Assembly: GCA_030647705.1 (NCBI GenBank)
Contig: JAUSJJ010000002.1
Location: forward strand, 1-8,750
Reading direction: 5' to 3'
DNA from: Dehalococcoidia bacterium
GTDB lineage: Bacteria; Chloroflexota; Dehalococcoidia; JAUSJJ01
DNA: 8,750 nt
Shown here: piece after piece, positions 1-6,239 of the stretch
Numbering within the stretch: position 1 is the first letter of the stretch
Layout of the letters: every line of letters starts with the position of its first letter
Notes under the pieces: model-generated
The model's database searches: none
Told to the model about the DNA's origin: nothing
Seen by the model: only the letters and a program-made list of their open reading frames with translations
Position numbers and translations under genes: made by a program

Positions 1-300
1 GTAGCCGGACGGGTACATCTCGTCGCCGGATGGAGCGAAGACGAGGTCTACGCCCGTCTCTTCAAGCATTGCGAGGTCACGCTTCAAATCGCGGGGATAG
101 GAGGCCAGGTCTTCCTTGGGGCCGAACTGAGTGGGATTGACGAAGATGCTGGCGGTGGTGAAATCGTTGCTGGCTTTGGAGCAGCGCGCCAGTTCCAGAT
201 GGCCCTGGTGCAGGTAGCCCATTGTCGGCACAAATCCCACCGAACCCCGCACGCTGCGTCGCCAGACTCTTACCTCGGCGATACGCTCGGCCAGTTGCAT
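1..300 (-). CDS. panC: Pantothenate synthetase PanC, N-terminal 100 residues (truncated by the window edge)
   Basis: PanC is the cytoplasmic ATP-dependent ligase that activates pantoate as pantoyl-adenylate and joins it to beta-alanine to give pantothenate. The ORF starts at ATG 298-300 and reads open to base 1. The family's nucleotide-binding loop is visible as [11 protein letters not shown] (residues 24-34, HxGH at 31-34), followed by the conserved [14 protein letters not shown] stretch (51-64) and [13 protein letters not shown] (85-97). About two thirds of the protein, including the KMSKS-like region, lies outside the window. The start codon directly abuts the TAG stop of panB (TAGATG), and the Shine-Dalgarno GGAGGG lies inside the end of panB, so translation is probably coupled to panB. 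It is the last visible gene of the minus-strand pantothenate operon. The family assignment is secure. Confidence 0.96.
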   Translation of the reverse strand, partial: MQLAERIAEVRVWRRSVRGSVGFVPTMGYLHQGHLELARCSKASNDFTTASIFVNPTQFGPKEDLASYPRDLKRDLAMLEETGVDLVFAPSGDEMYPSGY

Positions 301-1149
301 CTAGCCCTCCAGCCCGTGCGCTTGTTTAAGCTCCGCCAGAACGCTCTCGTCCATGGTGTAGCTCTCTTTCTTGGTGGGGAATATGCCTGCCTGCACTTCA
401 GCCACGTAGCTCGCGCCAGCGGCCTTGATCAGGTCGCCGACCCGTGCGTATTGCTTGGCGTGCTTGGGGACAAAGTCGGGGAAAACGCCGATGAGGTCGC
501 CGATGACCTGGACCTGCCCGTCGCAGGCGGCGCCAGCGCCGATGCCGATCGTGGGTACTTTGACCTTTTTGGTGATCAACGTAGCCAGTGGCGCCGGCAC
601 TGCTTCCAGGACGATGCTGAACGCACCAGCTTGCTCCAGCGCAATGGCGTCTTTCATCAGACGTTCTGCCGCCTCGAGGCTTTTGCCCTGGACCTTGAAA
701 CCGCTGAGCTGATTCATGGATTGCGGCGTGAGACCGATGTGGCCCATGACCGGGATGCCGCAGCTCACTATCCTGGCTACTACTTCCGCCACATTCTCGC
801 CGCCCTCCAGCTTCACGCTTTGAGCGCCGCCCTCCTGAATGAAGCGCGCGGCGTTGCGAAGGGCATCCGCGACGCTCGTGTGATACGTCATGAAGGGCAT
901 ATCACCTACGACATGCGCCTTCTTGGTGCCGCGGACCACAGCCTTGGTGTGATGCAGCATGTCGTCCATGGTCACCGGAATGGTAGACTCATACCCCAGC
1001 ATCACCATGCCCAGGCTATCTCCTACGAGAAGCATCTGCACCCCCGTATCGTCGAGGACCTTGGCGGTGGAGTAGTCATACGCAGTGAGCATGGTTATCT
1101 TTTCGCCGCGTTCTTTCATCTCCCTGATCTGGGCGATAGTGAATCTCAT
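301..1149 (-). CDS. panB: 3-methyl-2-oxobutanoate hydroxymethyltransferase (ketopantoate hydroxymethyltransferase)
   Basis: PanB transfers a hydroxymethyl group from 5,10-methylenetetrahydrofolate to 2-oxoisovalerate, giving ketopantoate, the first committed step of pantothenate synthesis. The 282-residue product has the normal length for this TIM-barrel family. Conserved residues are in place: LLVGDSLGMV with the metal ligand Asp44, GDMPFM with Asp83, the VKLEGG strand with Lys113 and Glu115, HIGLTPQS with His137, and the catalytic Glu182 in IVLEAVP. The GIGAGAACDGQVQV and FPDFVPKHAKQYA segments near the C-terminus are also typical. The ATG start is supported by a strong Shine-Dalgarno AGGAGG four bases upstream. 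The gene lies 170 bp downstream of panD, an unusually wide gap for this operon, and is fused end to start with panC. Confidence 0.98.
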   Translation of the reverse strand: MRFTIAQIREMKERGEKITMLTAYDYSTAKVLDDTGVQMLLVGDSLGMVMLGYESTIPVTMDDMLHHTKAVVRGTKKAHVVGDMPFMTYHTSVADALRNAARFIQEGGAQSVKLEGGENVAEVVARIVSCGIPVMGHIGLTPQSMNQLSGFKVQGKSLEAAERLMKDAIALEQAGAFSIVLEAVPAPLATLITKKVKVPTIGIGAGAACDGQVQVIGDLIGVFPDFVPKHAKQYARVGDLIKAAGASYVAEVQAGIFPTKKESYTMDESVLAELKQAHGLEG

Positions 1150-1319
1150 TCTGCCTCCTCCGTACCGTATGGTGCGGTTTCGAAGCCACCGAATCCCCTG
1201 GCCTGGGGACTCTCGTGCAGGTGGAAGGGCTGCACCCCTTGAGAATCCCGGCTACAACATTGCTGCTCCGCAGGGTCATAACCGCGGCCCTTCTGCGCGG
1301 GGCAGGCCGGCCGGGCTGC
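1150..1319 (-). other. Hairpin-rich spacer between panD and panB
   Basis: This 170-bp gap interrupts an otherwise tight operon. I see no convincing gene in it. It holds several short inverted repeats: GTGCAG at 1215-1220 pairs with CTGCAC at 1230-1235, flanked by TCTC (1211-1214) and GAGA (1241-1244). An alternative pairing is AAGGG (1225-1229) with CCCTT (1236-1240), and CCCC (1195-1198) pairs with GGGG (1205-1208). None is followed by a T-run in the direction of the operon, so it does not look like an intrinsic terminator. It could be an mRNA-processing site or a degenerate copy of a dispersed palindromic repeat. The Shine-Dalgarno of panB lies at its panB-proximal edge. Confidence 0.4.
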
Positions 1320-1706
1320 CTACCTGCCTACGCCTGCCAGCGTCTCCACTTCATGTGAGTGGCGAACAATGCGGTTCTGGGAGTCGACGAAGACCAGCCT
1401 GGGAGTCCACGACTTCGCTTCCTCTTCCGAGGCGAGTTGATAGGCGAGGATTATCACCTTGTCGCCGCGGTAGACCAGCCTGGCCGCTGCCCCATTGATA
1501 CATATGACGCCCGATCCTGGCTCGCCTTCGATGGCGTAGGTTGTCAGCCTGGCCCCGTTGTCCACATCGAGCACATGCACCATCTCGTAGGGCAGAATTC
1601 CGGCAGCCTTCATCAAGGTAGAATCTATGGTTATGCTTCCTTCATAGCTGATGTTTGCCTCAGTGACCGTAGCCCGATGGATCTTACCGGTTAGCATTGT
1701 CCTCAT
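1320..1706 (-). CDS. panD: Aspartate 1-decarboxylase (pyruvoyl-dependent), precursor
   Basis: PanD decarboxylates L-aspartate to beta-alanine, the amine that PanC joins to pantoate. The proenzyme self-cleaves at a Gly-Ser bond and the new N-terminal Ser becomes a pyruvoyl group. With the start chosen here the product is 128 residues. It shows [12 protein letters not shown] with active-site Lys8, the self-cleavage site YEGS (Gly23/Ser24), Arg53 and Tyr57 in GARLTTYAI, and the NGAAARL and GDKVIILAY segments, all matching the family. A GTG four codons upstream (1716-1718) is in frame, but ATG 1704-1706 has a GAGG Shine-Dalgarno about six bases before it and gives the usual family N-terminus (MRTML). 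The gene follows the DUF2520 gene after 39 bp. Confidence 0.97.
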   Translation of the reverse strand: MRTMLTGKIHRATVTEANISYEGSITIDSTLMKAAGILPYEMVHVLDVDNGARLTTYAIEGEPGSGVICINGAAARLVYRGDKVIILAYQLASEEEAKSWTPRLVFVDSQNRIVRHSHEVETLAGVGR

Positions 1707-1745
1707 GCCGTACCTCACAAGATAGGTTTCCCCACGTTTCGGGGC

Positions 1746-2606
1746 CTAATCGCCGCCAAGCAGCCGGCGTAGCTCTTCAGCTTTTTCCTGGTTGATTCTA
1801 CCTTTGCCTAATGCGACAGGGATCGTCTGCAGCGCAAGGTGCCGGTACGAAGGCAAGACCTCCGGCGCCGCCTTCTCCAGAGCCTCGAGGTGCTTTTTGA
1901 CAGTGCCCAGGTCTCCTCGCGCCACGGGCCCGGTGAGACAGTGGGGCAAGCCCACGTTCTCAATGTTGTTCACTGTGCCCCGGAGCAGCGGTATCAGCGC
2001 CCTGGTCGCCTCCGGAGTGGATACCCCGAACTTCTGCCAGAGGTCGGTCGCCAGCTTCACCAGCGTGACGAAGTAGTTGCTGGCCATGACCGCCGCAGCA
2101 TGATAAAGCACCTTGTCGCCAGGACCCAACACTACCGAGCGCCCACCAAGGTCCCCCGCCATCTGCTTCAACGTGCTCAACAACGGTTCTTCAGCCTCCA
2201 GGGCGAAGGTGGAGCCTGGGATATTCTCCACCGCCTGGGCGATGCTAGCAAAGGTCTGAAGCGGGTGAAAACCACCAACCTGGGCGCCCGCACTCCGGGC
2301 CGGCTGCAGCGTGTCGACGGAATCGGCGCCGCTGCAATGTAGAACGGCCTGCCCTGCCCGCCATTTGGTTTGAGCCACGATGCCCGGAATGGCATCGTCC
2401 GGCGTCGTCACAAAGACGACTTCCGACAAGCCGGCGACCTCATCCGGCTTGTCGCAAACACGGCACCCGCCCACCATGCTGGCCAGCCTCTCGGCAGAAG
2501 CACGTGTGCGGCTGGCCGCGGCCACCACCTTGTAGCCCCTGGCGCTCAACCGGACCGCCAGGGCAGTGCCCACCGTGCCGCACCCTATGAATCCGATCTT
2601 GGTCAT
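1746..2606 (-). CDS. Rossmann-like/DUF2520 oxidoreductase, candidate ketopantoate reductase
   Basis: The 286-residue protein opens with an NAD(P)-binding Rossmann motif (IGFIGCGTVG, GxGxxG at residues 8-13). A second nucleotide-proximal strand follows (VVAAASRTRASAERLA), then VVFVTTPDDAIPGIV, LHCSGADSVDTL and a GGFHPLQTFA signature. The helical C-terminal half has YHAAAVMASNYFVTL and LTGPVARGD. This layout matches the Rossmann-like plus DUF2520 family (COG5495-like), a 6-phosphogluconate-dehydrogenase-type fold. It lies directly upstream of panD-panB-panC, and no panE is visible, so reduction of ketopantoate to pantoate is its most likely role. A non-PanE ketopantoate reductase called PanG was described in Francisella; I believe it is of this type, but cannot confirm the match here. 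An in-frame ATG at 2610-2612 is possible; the second ATG (2604-2606) is better spaced from GAGAG. The function is inferred; the fold call is firm. Confidence 0.85.
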   Translation of the reverse strand: MTKIGFIGCGTVGTALAVRLSARGYKVVAAASRTRASAERLASMVGGCRVCDKPDEVAGLSEVVFVTTPDDAIPGIVAQTKWRAGQAVLHCSGADSVDTLQPARSAGAQVGGFHPLQTFASIAQAVENIPGSTFALEAEEPLLSTLKQMAGDLGGRSVVLGPGDKVLYHAAAVMASNYFVTLVKLATDLWQKFGVSTPEATRALIPLLRGTVNNIENVGLPHCLTGPVARGDLGTVKKHLEALEKAAPEVLPSYRHLALQTIPVALGKGRINQEKAEELRRLLGGD

Positions 2607-2633
2607 CAGCATACTCTCAGCGCCGGTGCTGCA

Positions 2634-3614
2634 TTACCTGGCCGAACGTGACCGTTGGACGTCTCGCGCAGCCGGCACGCCGGCGAGTGACTCTGCCCGC
2701 GCGACCGCCCTGACGACCGCCTCAGCCACCACTTCAACCGCGATTGCGCCCAGGGCTATGTCGTCAACCGGGCTTTTGCACTCGCCCGTAGCCAGAACAA
2801 ACAGTGTATCCCCATCGACCATGGTGTGTACCGGGCGTATGGTCCGGGCCAGGCCATCGTGCGCCACCTGCGCCACCTTGTTCGCCTGCTCCCTGGTGAG
2901 CGAGGCGTTGGTGGCCACTACGCCGATGGTCGTATTCATTGGGAAATAGTGTCCGGGCTTGTCCGCCCTCCTGAGAAGCTCCACGGTGTCGAAGAAGCCG
3001 CCTTCAGGACGCCTGGGACCGGCTAGGATGACCCCCGTCCCGGGGTCGATGACGTCTCCGAATGCGCTCACTGCCACGACAGCTCCCACCACGATGTCCT
3101 TGCCCAGCCTCTGGCTGGATGATCCGAGCCCCCCTTTAGTGGCGCTCGAAGCACCGAGGATCTTCCCCACCACTGCTCCAGTCCCGGCTCCGACGCTTCC
3201 CTCGGCTACCGGTTGACCGGTGGCGGAGAGACTGGCCTGATAGCCTTCCTCAGGCCCCGGCCTCACCTTTGCGTCACCCACCGACAGGTCGAAGAGAATG
3301 GCAGCAGGCACAACCGGCACGCAGCCCGCGCTGGTCTTGAAACCTAAACCCTTCTCCTCCAGATAGCGCATCACCCCGTCAGCCGCGGCTAGCCCGAAAG
3401 CGCTGCCTCCCCCGAGCAACACCGCGTGGACCTTTGAGACCAGGCTCATGGGCCGGAGCAAGTCCGTTTCCCGTGTTCCCGGCGCGGATCCCCTGACATC
3501 CACCCCACCAACCGCCCCCTTTTCACACAGGACAACCGTACATCCGGTGGCAGCCTTCAGGTCGGTGTAATGGCCGACCGTGATGCCAGGCACCTCAGTT
3601 ATGGTGTTGTTCAA
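2634..3614 (-). CDS. S58/P1-family self-processing aminopeptidase (DmpA/BapA/NylC-like)
   Basis: The 326-residue protein is an Ntn-hydrolase-fold member of peptidase family S58. Family hallmarks are the N-terminal ITEVPGITVGHYTD, the GGVDVRGSAPGTRETDLL block (36-53), GGGSAFGLAAADGV (68-81), VPAAILFDL (102-110), and MNTTIGVVATNASLT (226-240). By analogy with NylC, self-cleavage would fall between Asn227 and Thr228, making Thr228 the N-terminal nucleophile of the beta chain. AHDGLARTIRPVHTMVDGDT (251-270) follows. Characterised members are D-/L-aminopeptidases, beta-peptidyl aminopeptidases and nylon-oligomer hydrolases. No signal peptide is seen, so it should act in the cytoplasm. The start is TTG 3612-3614, with GGGAGAA a few bases upstream and no better ATG. 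It is the first gene of the operon, 21 bp or so before the DUF2520 gene. The natural substrate is unknown. Confidence 0.9.
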   Translation of the reverse strand: MNNTITEVPGITVGHYTDLKAATGCTVVLCEKGAVGGVDVRGSAPGTRETDLLRPMSLVSKVHAVLLGGGSAFGLAAADGVMRYLEEKGLGFKTSAGCVPVVPAAILFDLSVGDAKVRPGPEEGYQASLSATGQPVAEGSVGAGTGAVVGKILGASSATKGGLGSSSQRLGKDIVVGAVVAVSAFGDVIDPGTGVILAGPRRPEGGFFDTVELLRRADKPGHYFPMNTTIGVVATNASLTREQANKVAQVAHDGLARTIRPVHTMVDGDTLFVLATGECKSPVDDIALGAIAVEVVAEAVVRAVARAESLAGVPAARDVQRSRSAR

Positions 3615-3617
3615 GAG

Positions 3618-3630
3618 CTTCTCCCAGAAG
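3618..3630 (-). promoter_or_regulatory. Small hairpin covering the Shine-Dalgarno of the S58 gene
   Basis: On the minus strand the transcript reads CTTCTGGGAGAAG just before the TTG start: CTTCT pairs with AGAAG around a GGG loop. The GGGAG Shine-Dalgarno core is therefore split between loop and stem, which could dampen initiation. Five base pairs is marginal and may be chance. Confidence 0.3.
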
Positions 3631-3635
3631 AGAAC

Positions 3636-3665
3636 AAAAAAGCCCTCCCGGTGATACCGAGAAGG
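3636..3665 (-). terminator. Intrinsic terminator in the pan operon leader (attenuator)
   Basis: Read on the minus strand, CCTTCTCGGT (3665-3656) pairs with ACCGGGAGGG (3652-3643) across a three-base ATC loop. This is a ten-base-pair stem with two or three G-U pairs. It is followed by C and six T residues (3641-3636). This is a textbook rho-independent terminator. It lies between the presumed promoter at 3788-3817 and the first gene's start at 3614, so it would stop transcription before any gene of the operon. That position marks it as an attenuator rather than the end of another gene. Confidence 0.8.
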
Positions 3666-3701
3666 CGGATTGAACAGGACTTCAGATTCTCGCCGTCTCG
3701 G
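3657..3701 (-). promoter_or_regulatory. Competing (antiterminator-like) hairpin in the pan operon leader
   Basis: On the minus strand CCGAGA (3701-3696) pairs with TCTCGG (3662-3657). After one mismatch GGCG (3694-3691) pairs with CGCC (3667-3664), and an inner TGAA/TTCA pairing is possible. The 3' arm of this hairpin (3657-3667) is the same stretch that forms the 5' arm of the terminator at 3636-3665, so the two structures exclude each other. The 5' arm lies within a tiny ORF (3705-3682, peptide MTETARI, weak Shine-Dalgarno), so translation of that ORF, or a ligand or protein, could decide which hairpin forms. I cannot name the RNA class; it does not look like a T-box or a common riboswitch. 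Confidence 0.55.
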
Positions 3702-3787
3702 TCATCAACGATCCAAGCGACTTAGTTATCTTGAGAGTGGTACCCAATCTTGCTTTACCGCCACATGTATGGTCGATAGCATATAAT

Positions 3788-3817
3788 AGTCTACACCGGT
3801 GACACGCAGGATGTCAA
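3788..3817 (-). promoter_or_regulatory. Probable sigma70 promoter for the pantothenate operon
   Basis: On the minus strand a perfect -35 hexamer TTGACA (3817-3812) is separated by 18 bp from TAGACT (3793-3788), a 4/6 match to the -10 consensus. Transcription would start near 3781, giving a leader of about 165 nt that contains the attenuator hairpins. The -35 match is strong and the -10 moderate. Confidence 0.55.
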
Positions 3818-3881
3818 TAGCAGTTCGCAGGTAGTTTGGGGAACAAGACTATGGAGATTCGTGTCTACTACTGTCGTGTTG

Positions 3882-3910
3882 TTGAACTGCCACATTGATT
3901 GGTGTAGAAT
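3882..3910 (+). promoter_or_regulatory. Probable sigma70 promoter for the histidine operon
   Basis: TTGAAC (3882-3887, 4/6 match) is followed after exactly 17 bp by TAGAAT (3905-3910, 5/6 match). Transcription would start near 3917, leaving a short leader of roughly 30 nt before hisZ. That leader is too short for a leader-peptide attenuator, so any histidine feedback at this promoter would have to be by a repressor or at the enzyme level. The -10 and spacing are very good. Confidence 0.6.
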
Positions 3911-3946
3911 ACAATCTCAAAATTGAGAGAGGTTTGGTTACTGGCT

Positions 3947-5164
3947 TTGGACAATAAGATAATTCGACCCGTACCGGGGTTCGTCGATGCGCAGGGGGCC
4001 GACCTGGCGGCGCGTGGGGCCATTCAGAGCGCCATCCAGCGCCTTTTCAAGCGGCATGGGTACGACAGAATCGATACTCCTATCTTGGAACACACCGACC
4101 TGTTCCTTCGCAAGTCCGGCGGGGAGCTTGCCTCCCAGATGTATACCTTCACGGACCAGGGAGGCCACCAGGTCAGCCTCCGGCCTGAGTTCACGGCGTC
4201 GGTGATCCGTGCTTTCATCCAGCGTGCCCCATCGTTCAACCTGCCCTTGCGCTGGCAGTACGCCGGTCCGGTGTTCCGCTATGAGCCGTTGGAACGCAGC
4301 AGATACCGCCAGTTCACTCAGCAAGGCGTGGAGCTTATCGGCGCAACGGGCCTTGAAGCTGATGCCGAGGTAATCGCACTGGCTTGCGCCGGCATCCGCG
4401 AACTGGGACTCAGCAATTGCAGCCTTGACATCGGTCACATAGGAGTCGTGTTGAGCCTGCTGGACGGGCTGAATCTCTCTGAGCGAGTGAAGGCGACCCT
4501 TGTGAGCAGCCTTCCGGAGCTTAGCCAAGATGCCGGCAGCATCGCAGCCGTCAAGGACCGGCTGGTCAGCACGGGTGCGCTGAAACCGGCCTCCGGAGAG
4601 AGTTATCTGGTTTCCCTGATAGGTTGTCTGCCCGAGCAGCAGGCCGAGGCCGCAATCGAAGGGCTGCTTACCGGACTGAGGGCAGAAACCGTCGGCAGCC
4701 GCCAGGCCAGCGAAATAGGGGCCAGATTCCTGGAGAAACTGAAGGGCAGTGACAAACCTGAACACGTCGAGACTGCCATGAATCTCGTCGCCAAACTCAG
4801 TTCAGTGAAGGGCAAGCCGGCGCCGGCCCTGAAGAAAGCCAGGGCCATCGCCGCGGAACAGGGCATAGATGCTGCCCCGCTGGAGCAACTGGAGCGGTTA
4901 AGCGACCTGTTGGGCAAGGACACGGGCATGCAGGTGAGCATCAACTTCGGTCTGGCACGAGGCCTGGCGTACTACACAGGGACCGTATTTGAAATCTACC
5001 GCAACCGCCTTCCCTTATGCGGCGGAGGCCGCTACGACGGGCTGGTCCGGGCACTCGGAGGCGAACAGGATGTCGCCGCCCTCGGCTTCGCCTACAACCT
5101 CGAGCACCTTAAAGAGGGACTGGCCGAAGAGGGCAAAACGACGAAACTGACGGAAGGCGACTAG
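3947..5164 (+). CDS. hisZ: ATP phosphoribosyltransferase regulatory subunit HisZ (HisS paralogue)
   Basis: HisZ is a catalytically retired histidyl-tRNA synthetase-like protein that activates HisG and confers histidine feedback. The 405-residue product has the class II synthetase core. Motif 1 lies around RHGYDRIDTPILE (36-48), motif 2 is GPVFRYEPLERSRYRQF (107-123) where HisS has R-P-Q-K-G-R, and motif 3 is GGGRYDGL (359-366). The histidine-site motif reads LARGLAYYTG (336-345), with Ala where HisS has Asp. The protein stops about 39 residues after motif 3, so the C-terminal anticodon-binding domain of HisS is absent. These points and the hisG-hisD-hisC neighbours favour HisZ over HisS. The start is uncertain: GAGAGAGG at 3925-3932 is 14 bases before TTG 3947 and 8 before an in-frame CTG 3941. 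TTG 3923 is also in frame but lies almost at the predicted transcript start. Confidence 0.88.
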   Translation: MDNKIIRPVPGFVDAQGADLAARGAIQSAIQRLFKRHGYDRIDTPILEHTDLFLRKSGGELASQMYTFTDQGGHQVSLRPEFTASVIRAFIQRAPSFNLPLRWQYAGPVFRYEPLERSRYRQFTQQGVELIGATGLEADAEVIALACAGIRELGLSNCSLDIGHIGVVLSLLDGLNLSERVKATLVSSLPELSQDAGSIAAVKDRLVSTGALKPASGESYLVSLIGCLPEQQAEAAIEGLLTGLRAETVGSRQASEIGARFLEKLKGSDKPEHVETAMNLVAKLSSVKGKPAPALKKARAIAAEQGIDAAPLEQLERLSDLLGKDTGMQVSINFGLARGLAYYTGTVFEIYRNRLPLCGGGRYDGLVRALGGEQDVAALGFAYNLEHLKEGLAEEGKTTKLTEGD

Positions 5165-5184
5165 AAGACGAGTAAAACTGAGTG

Positions 5185-6201
5185 ATGGATAGAGATAACC
5201 TTAGTCTGGCCGTTCCCAGCAATAGCGAGTTGCATGAGCCGACGTTGCGCTTTTTCGAGTCATGCAACATCGCGATTTCACGTCCCAGCAGCCGCCGGTA
5301 CACGGCAGAGATACCTGCTCTACCCGGCGCGGCGGTGGTGTTCCAACGGTCCGCAGACATCACGTCCAAGATAGACGAGGGCAGCGCAGACCTGGGTGTC
5401 GTGGGGCTGGAACGGTATTATGAGTCCAGAATGGAAGACGGGGACACCATCGTTCTGGTCGAAAACATGGGATACGGACAGTGCGAGCTGGTGATCGCCG
5501 TACCCGATAGCTGGATCGACGTGTCGTCGGTGGCGGACCTGGCTGATCTTTCTGCTCAGATGCGGGAGCAGGGCAGGGAGCTTCGGGTCTGCACCAAATA
5601 CAATCGATTGGTGAAGCAGTTCTTCTACAGCAAGGGACTGAACTACTTCTGCCTTGTCGACGCCAGCGGCGCTCTGGAAGCCGCTCCCGCGATGGGCTAC
5701 GCAGATATCATCGTGGACATCACGGCCACCGGCGTGACGCTGAGGGAAAACCGGCTCAAGACTCTCACGGATGGGGTCATCGTCCGGTCCCAGGCCTGCC
5801 TGGTAGGCAACCGCCGGCTGCTCAAGCAAAGCGCCCTCAAACTTGACATAACACGTCGCATCCTGGAGATGATCGAGGCCAGACGGCAAGCCGGCGGCTA
5901 CTACAGCATCACCGCCAACATAAGAGGAAGCTCGGAGGACGCGGTGGCCAAGCACGTAACAGCCCGTCCGGAGATTGCCGGTATTCAGGGCCCCACAATT
6001 GCCAAGGTGTTCGGCAAGCGAGGCAGTGAGGGCAATTGGTATGCAGTGACGCTGGTGATCGAGAAAGCCAGGCTGATCGAGGCTGTGGAGCACCTGAGGG
6101 GAATAGGGGGAAGCGGCATCACCGTGGCTTCACCCAATTACATGTTCGGCGCCACCTGTCAATCGTATCAGAAGCTCCTGGCTGAGCTGGACAAAGCCTA
6201 G
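5185..6201 (+). CDS. hisG: ATP phosphoribosyltransferase, long form (catalytic plus C-terminal regulatory domain)
   Basis: HisG condenses ATP with PRPP to phosphoribosyl-ATP, the first and feedback-controlled step of histidine synthesis. The 338-residue protein has the periplasmic-binding-like catalytic fold: ADLGVVGLERYYE, MGYGQCELVIAVP, and the PRPP loop DITATGVTL (178-186). It continues into a HisG_C (ACT-like) regulatory domain from about residue 240, seen in GIQGPTIAKVF, WYAVTLVIE, LRGIGGSGITV and the final YMFGATCQSYQKLL. That C-terminus resembles long-form HisG such as the plant enzymes. Two oddities stand out. The N-terminal loop, normally KGRL or KSGRL, reads PSNSEL (11-16). A HisZ gene also sits 20 bp upstream, although long HisG enzymes usually work without HisZ. 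ATG 5185 was preferred to the adjoining GTG 5182; the Shine-Dalgarno is weak, so coupling to hisZ is possible. Confidence 0.95.
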   Translation: MDRDNLSLAVPSNSELHEPTLRFFESCNIAISRPSSRRYTAEIPALPGAAVVFQRSADITSKIDEGSADLGVVGLERYYESRMEDGDTIVLVENMGYGQCELVIAVPDSWIDVSSVADLADLSAQMREQGRELRVCTKYNRLVKQFFYSKGLNYFCLVDASGALEAAPAMGYADIIVDITATGVTLRENRLKTLTDGVIVRSQACLVGNRRLLKQSALKLDITRRILEMIEARRQAGGYYSITANIRGSSEDAVAKHVTARPEIAGIQGPTIAKVFGKRGSEGNWYAVTLVIEKARLIEAVEHLRGIGGSGITVASPNYMFGATCQSYQKLLAELDKA

Positions 6202-6239
6202 TCCTCGCTCCCGGATTCACCATGATCCGTGGATTCCTA

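Noticed and set aside
199..1242. Long plus-strand open frame antisense to panB
   Set aside because: It lies opposite panB and panC, shows no recognisable motif, and has the His/Arg/Leu-rich composition of a shadow frame.
1076..1279. Small minus-strand ORF spanning the panD-panB spacer and the start of panB
   Set aside because: It overlaps panB out of frame, has no convincing Shine-Dalgarno and no recognisable product.
3731..3750. T-box-like GTGGTACC sequence upstream of hisZ
   Set aside because: It reads AGAGTGGTACCC on the plus strand but no terminator follows, and the predicted his promoter lies downstream of it, so it cannot be in the his leader. In the pan-leader direction it does not match the T-box.
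3782..3787. Perfect TATAAT on the plus strand as a second his promoter
   Set aside because: No acceptable -35 hexamer is found at 16-18 bp upstream; the 3882-3910 pair is much better.
3938..4765. Minus-strand open frame opposite hisZ
   Set aside because: It is antisense to a clear HisZ and has no domain signal or supporting start.
5320..6093. Minus-strand open frame opposite hisG
   Set aside because: It is antisense to a confident HisG, with a shadow-like composition and no family motif.
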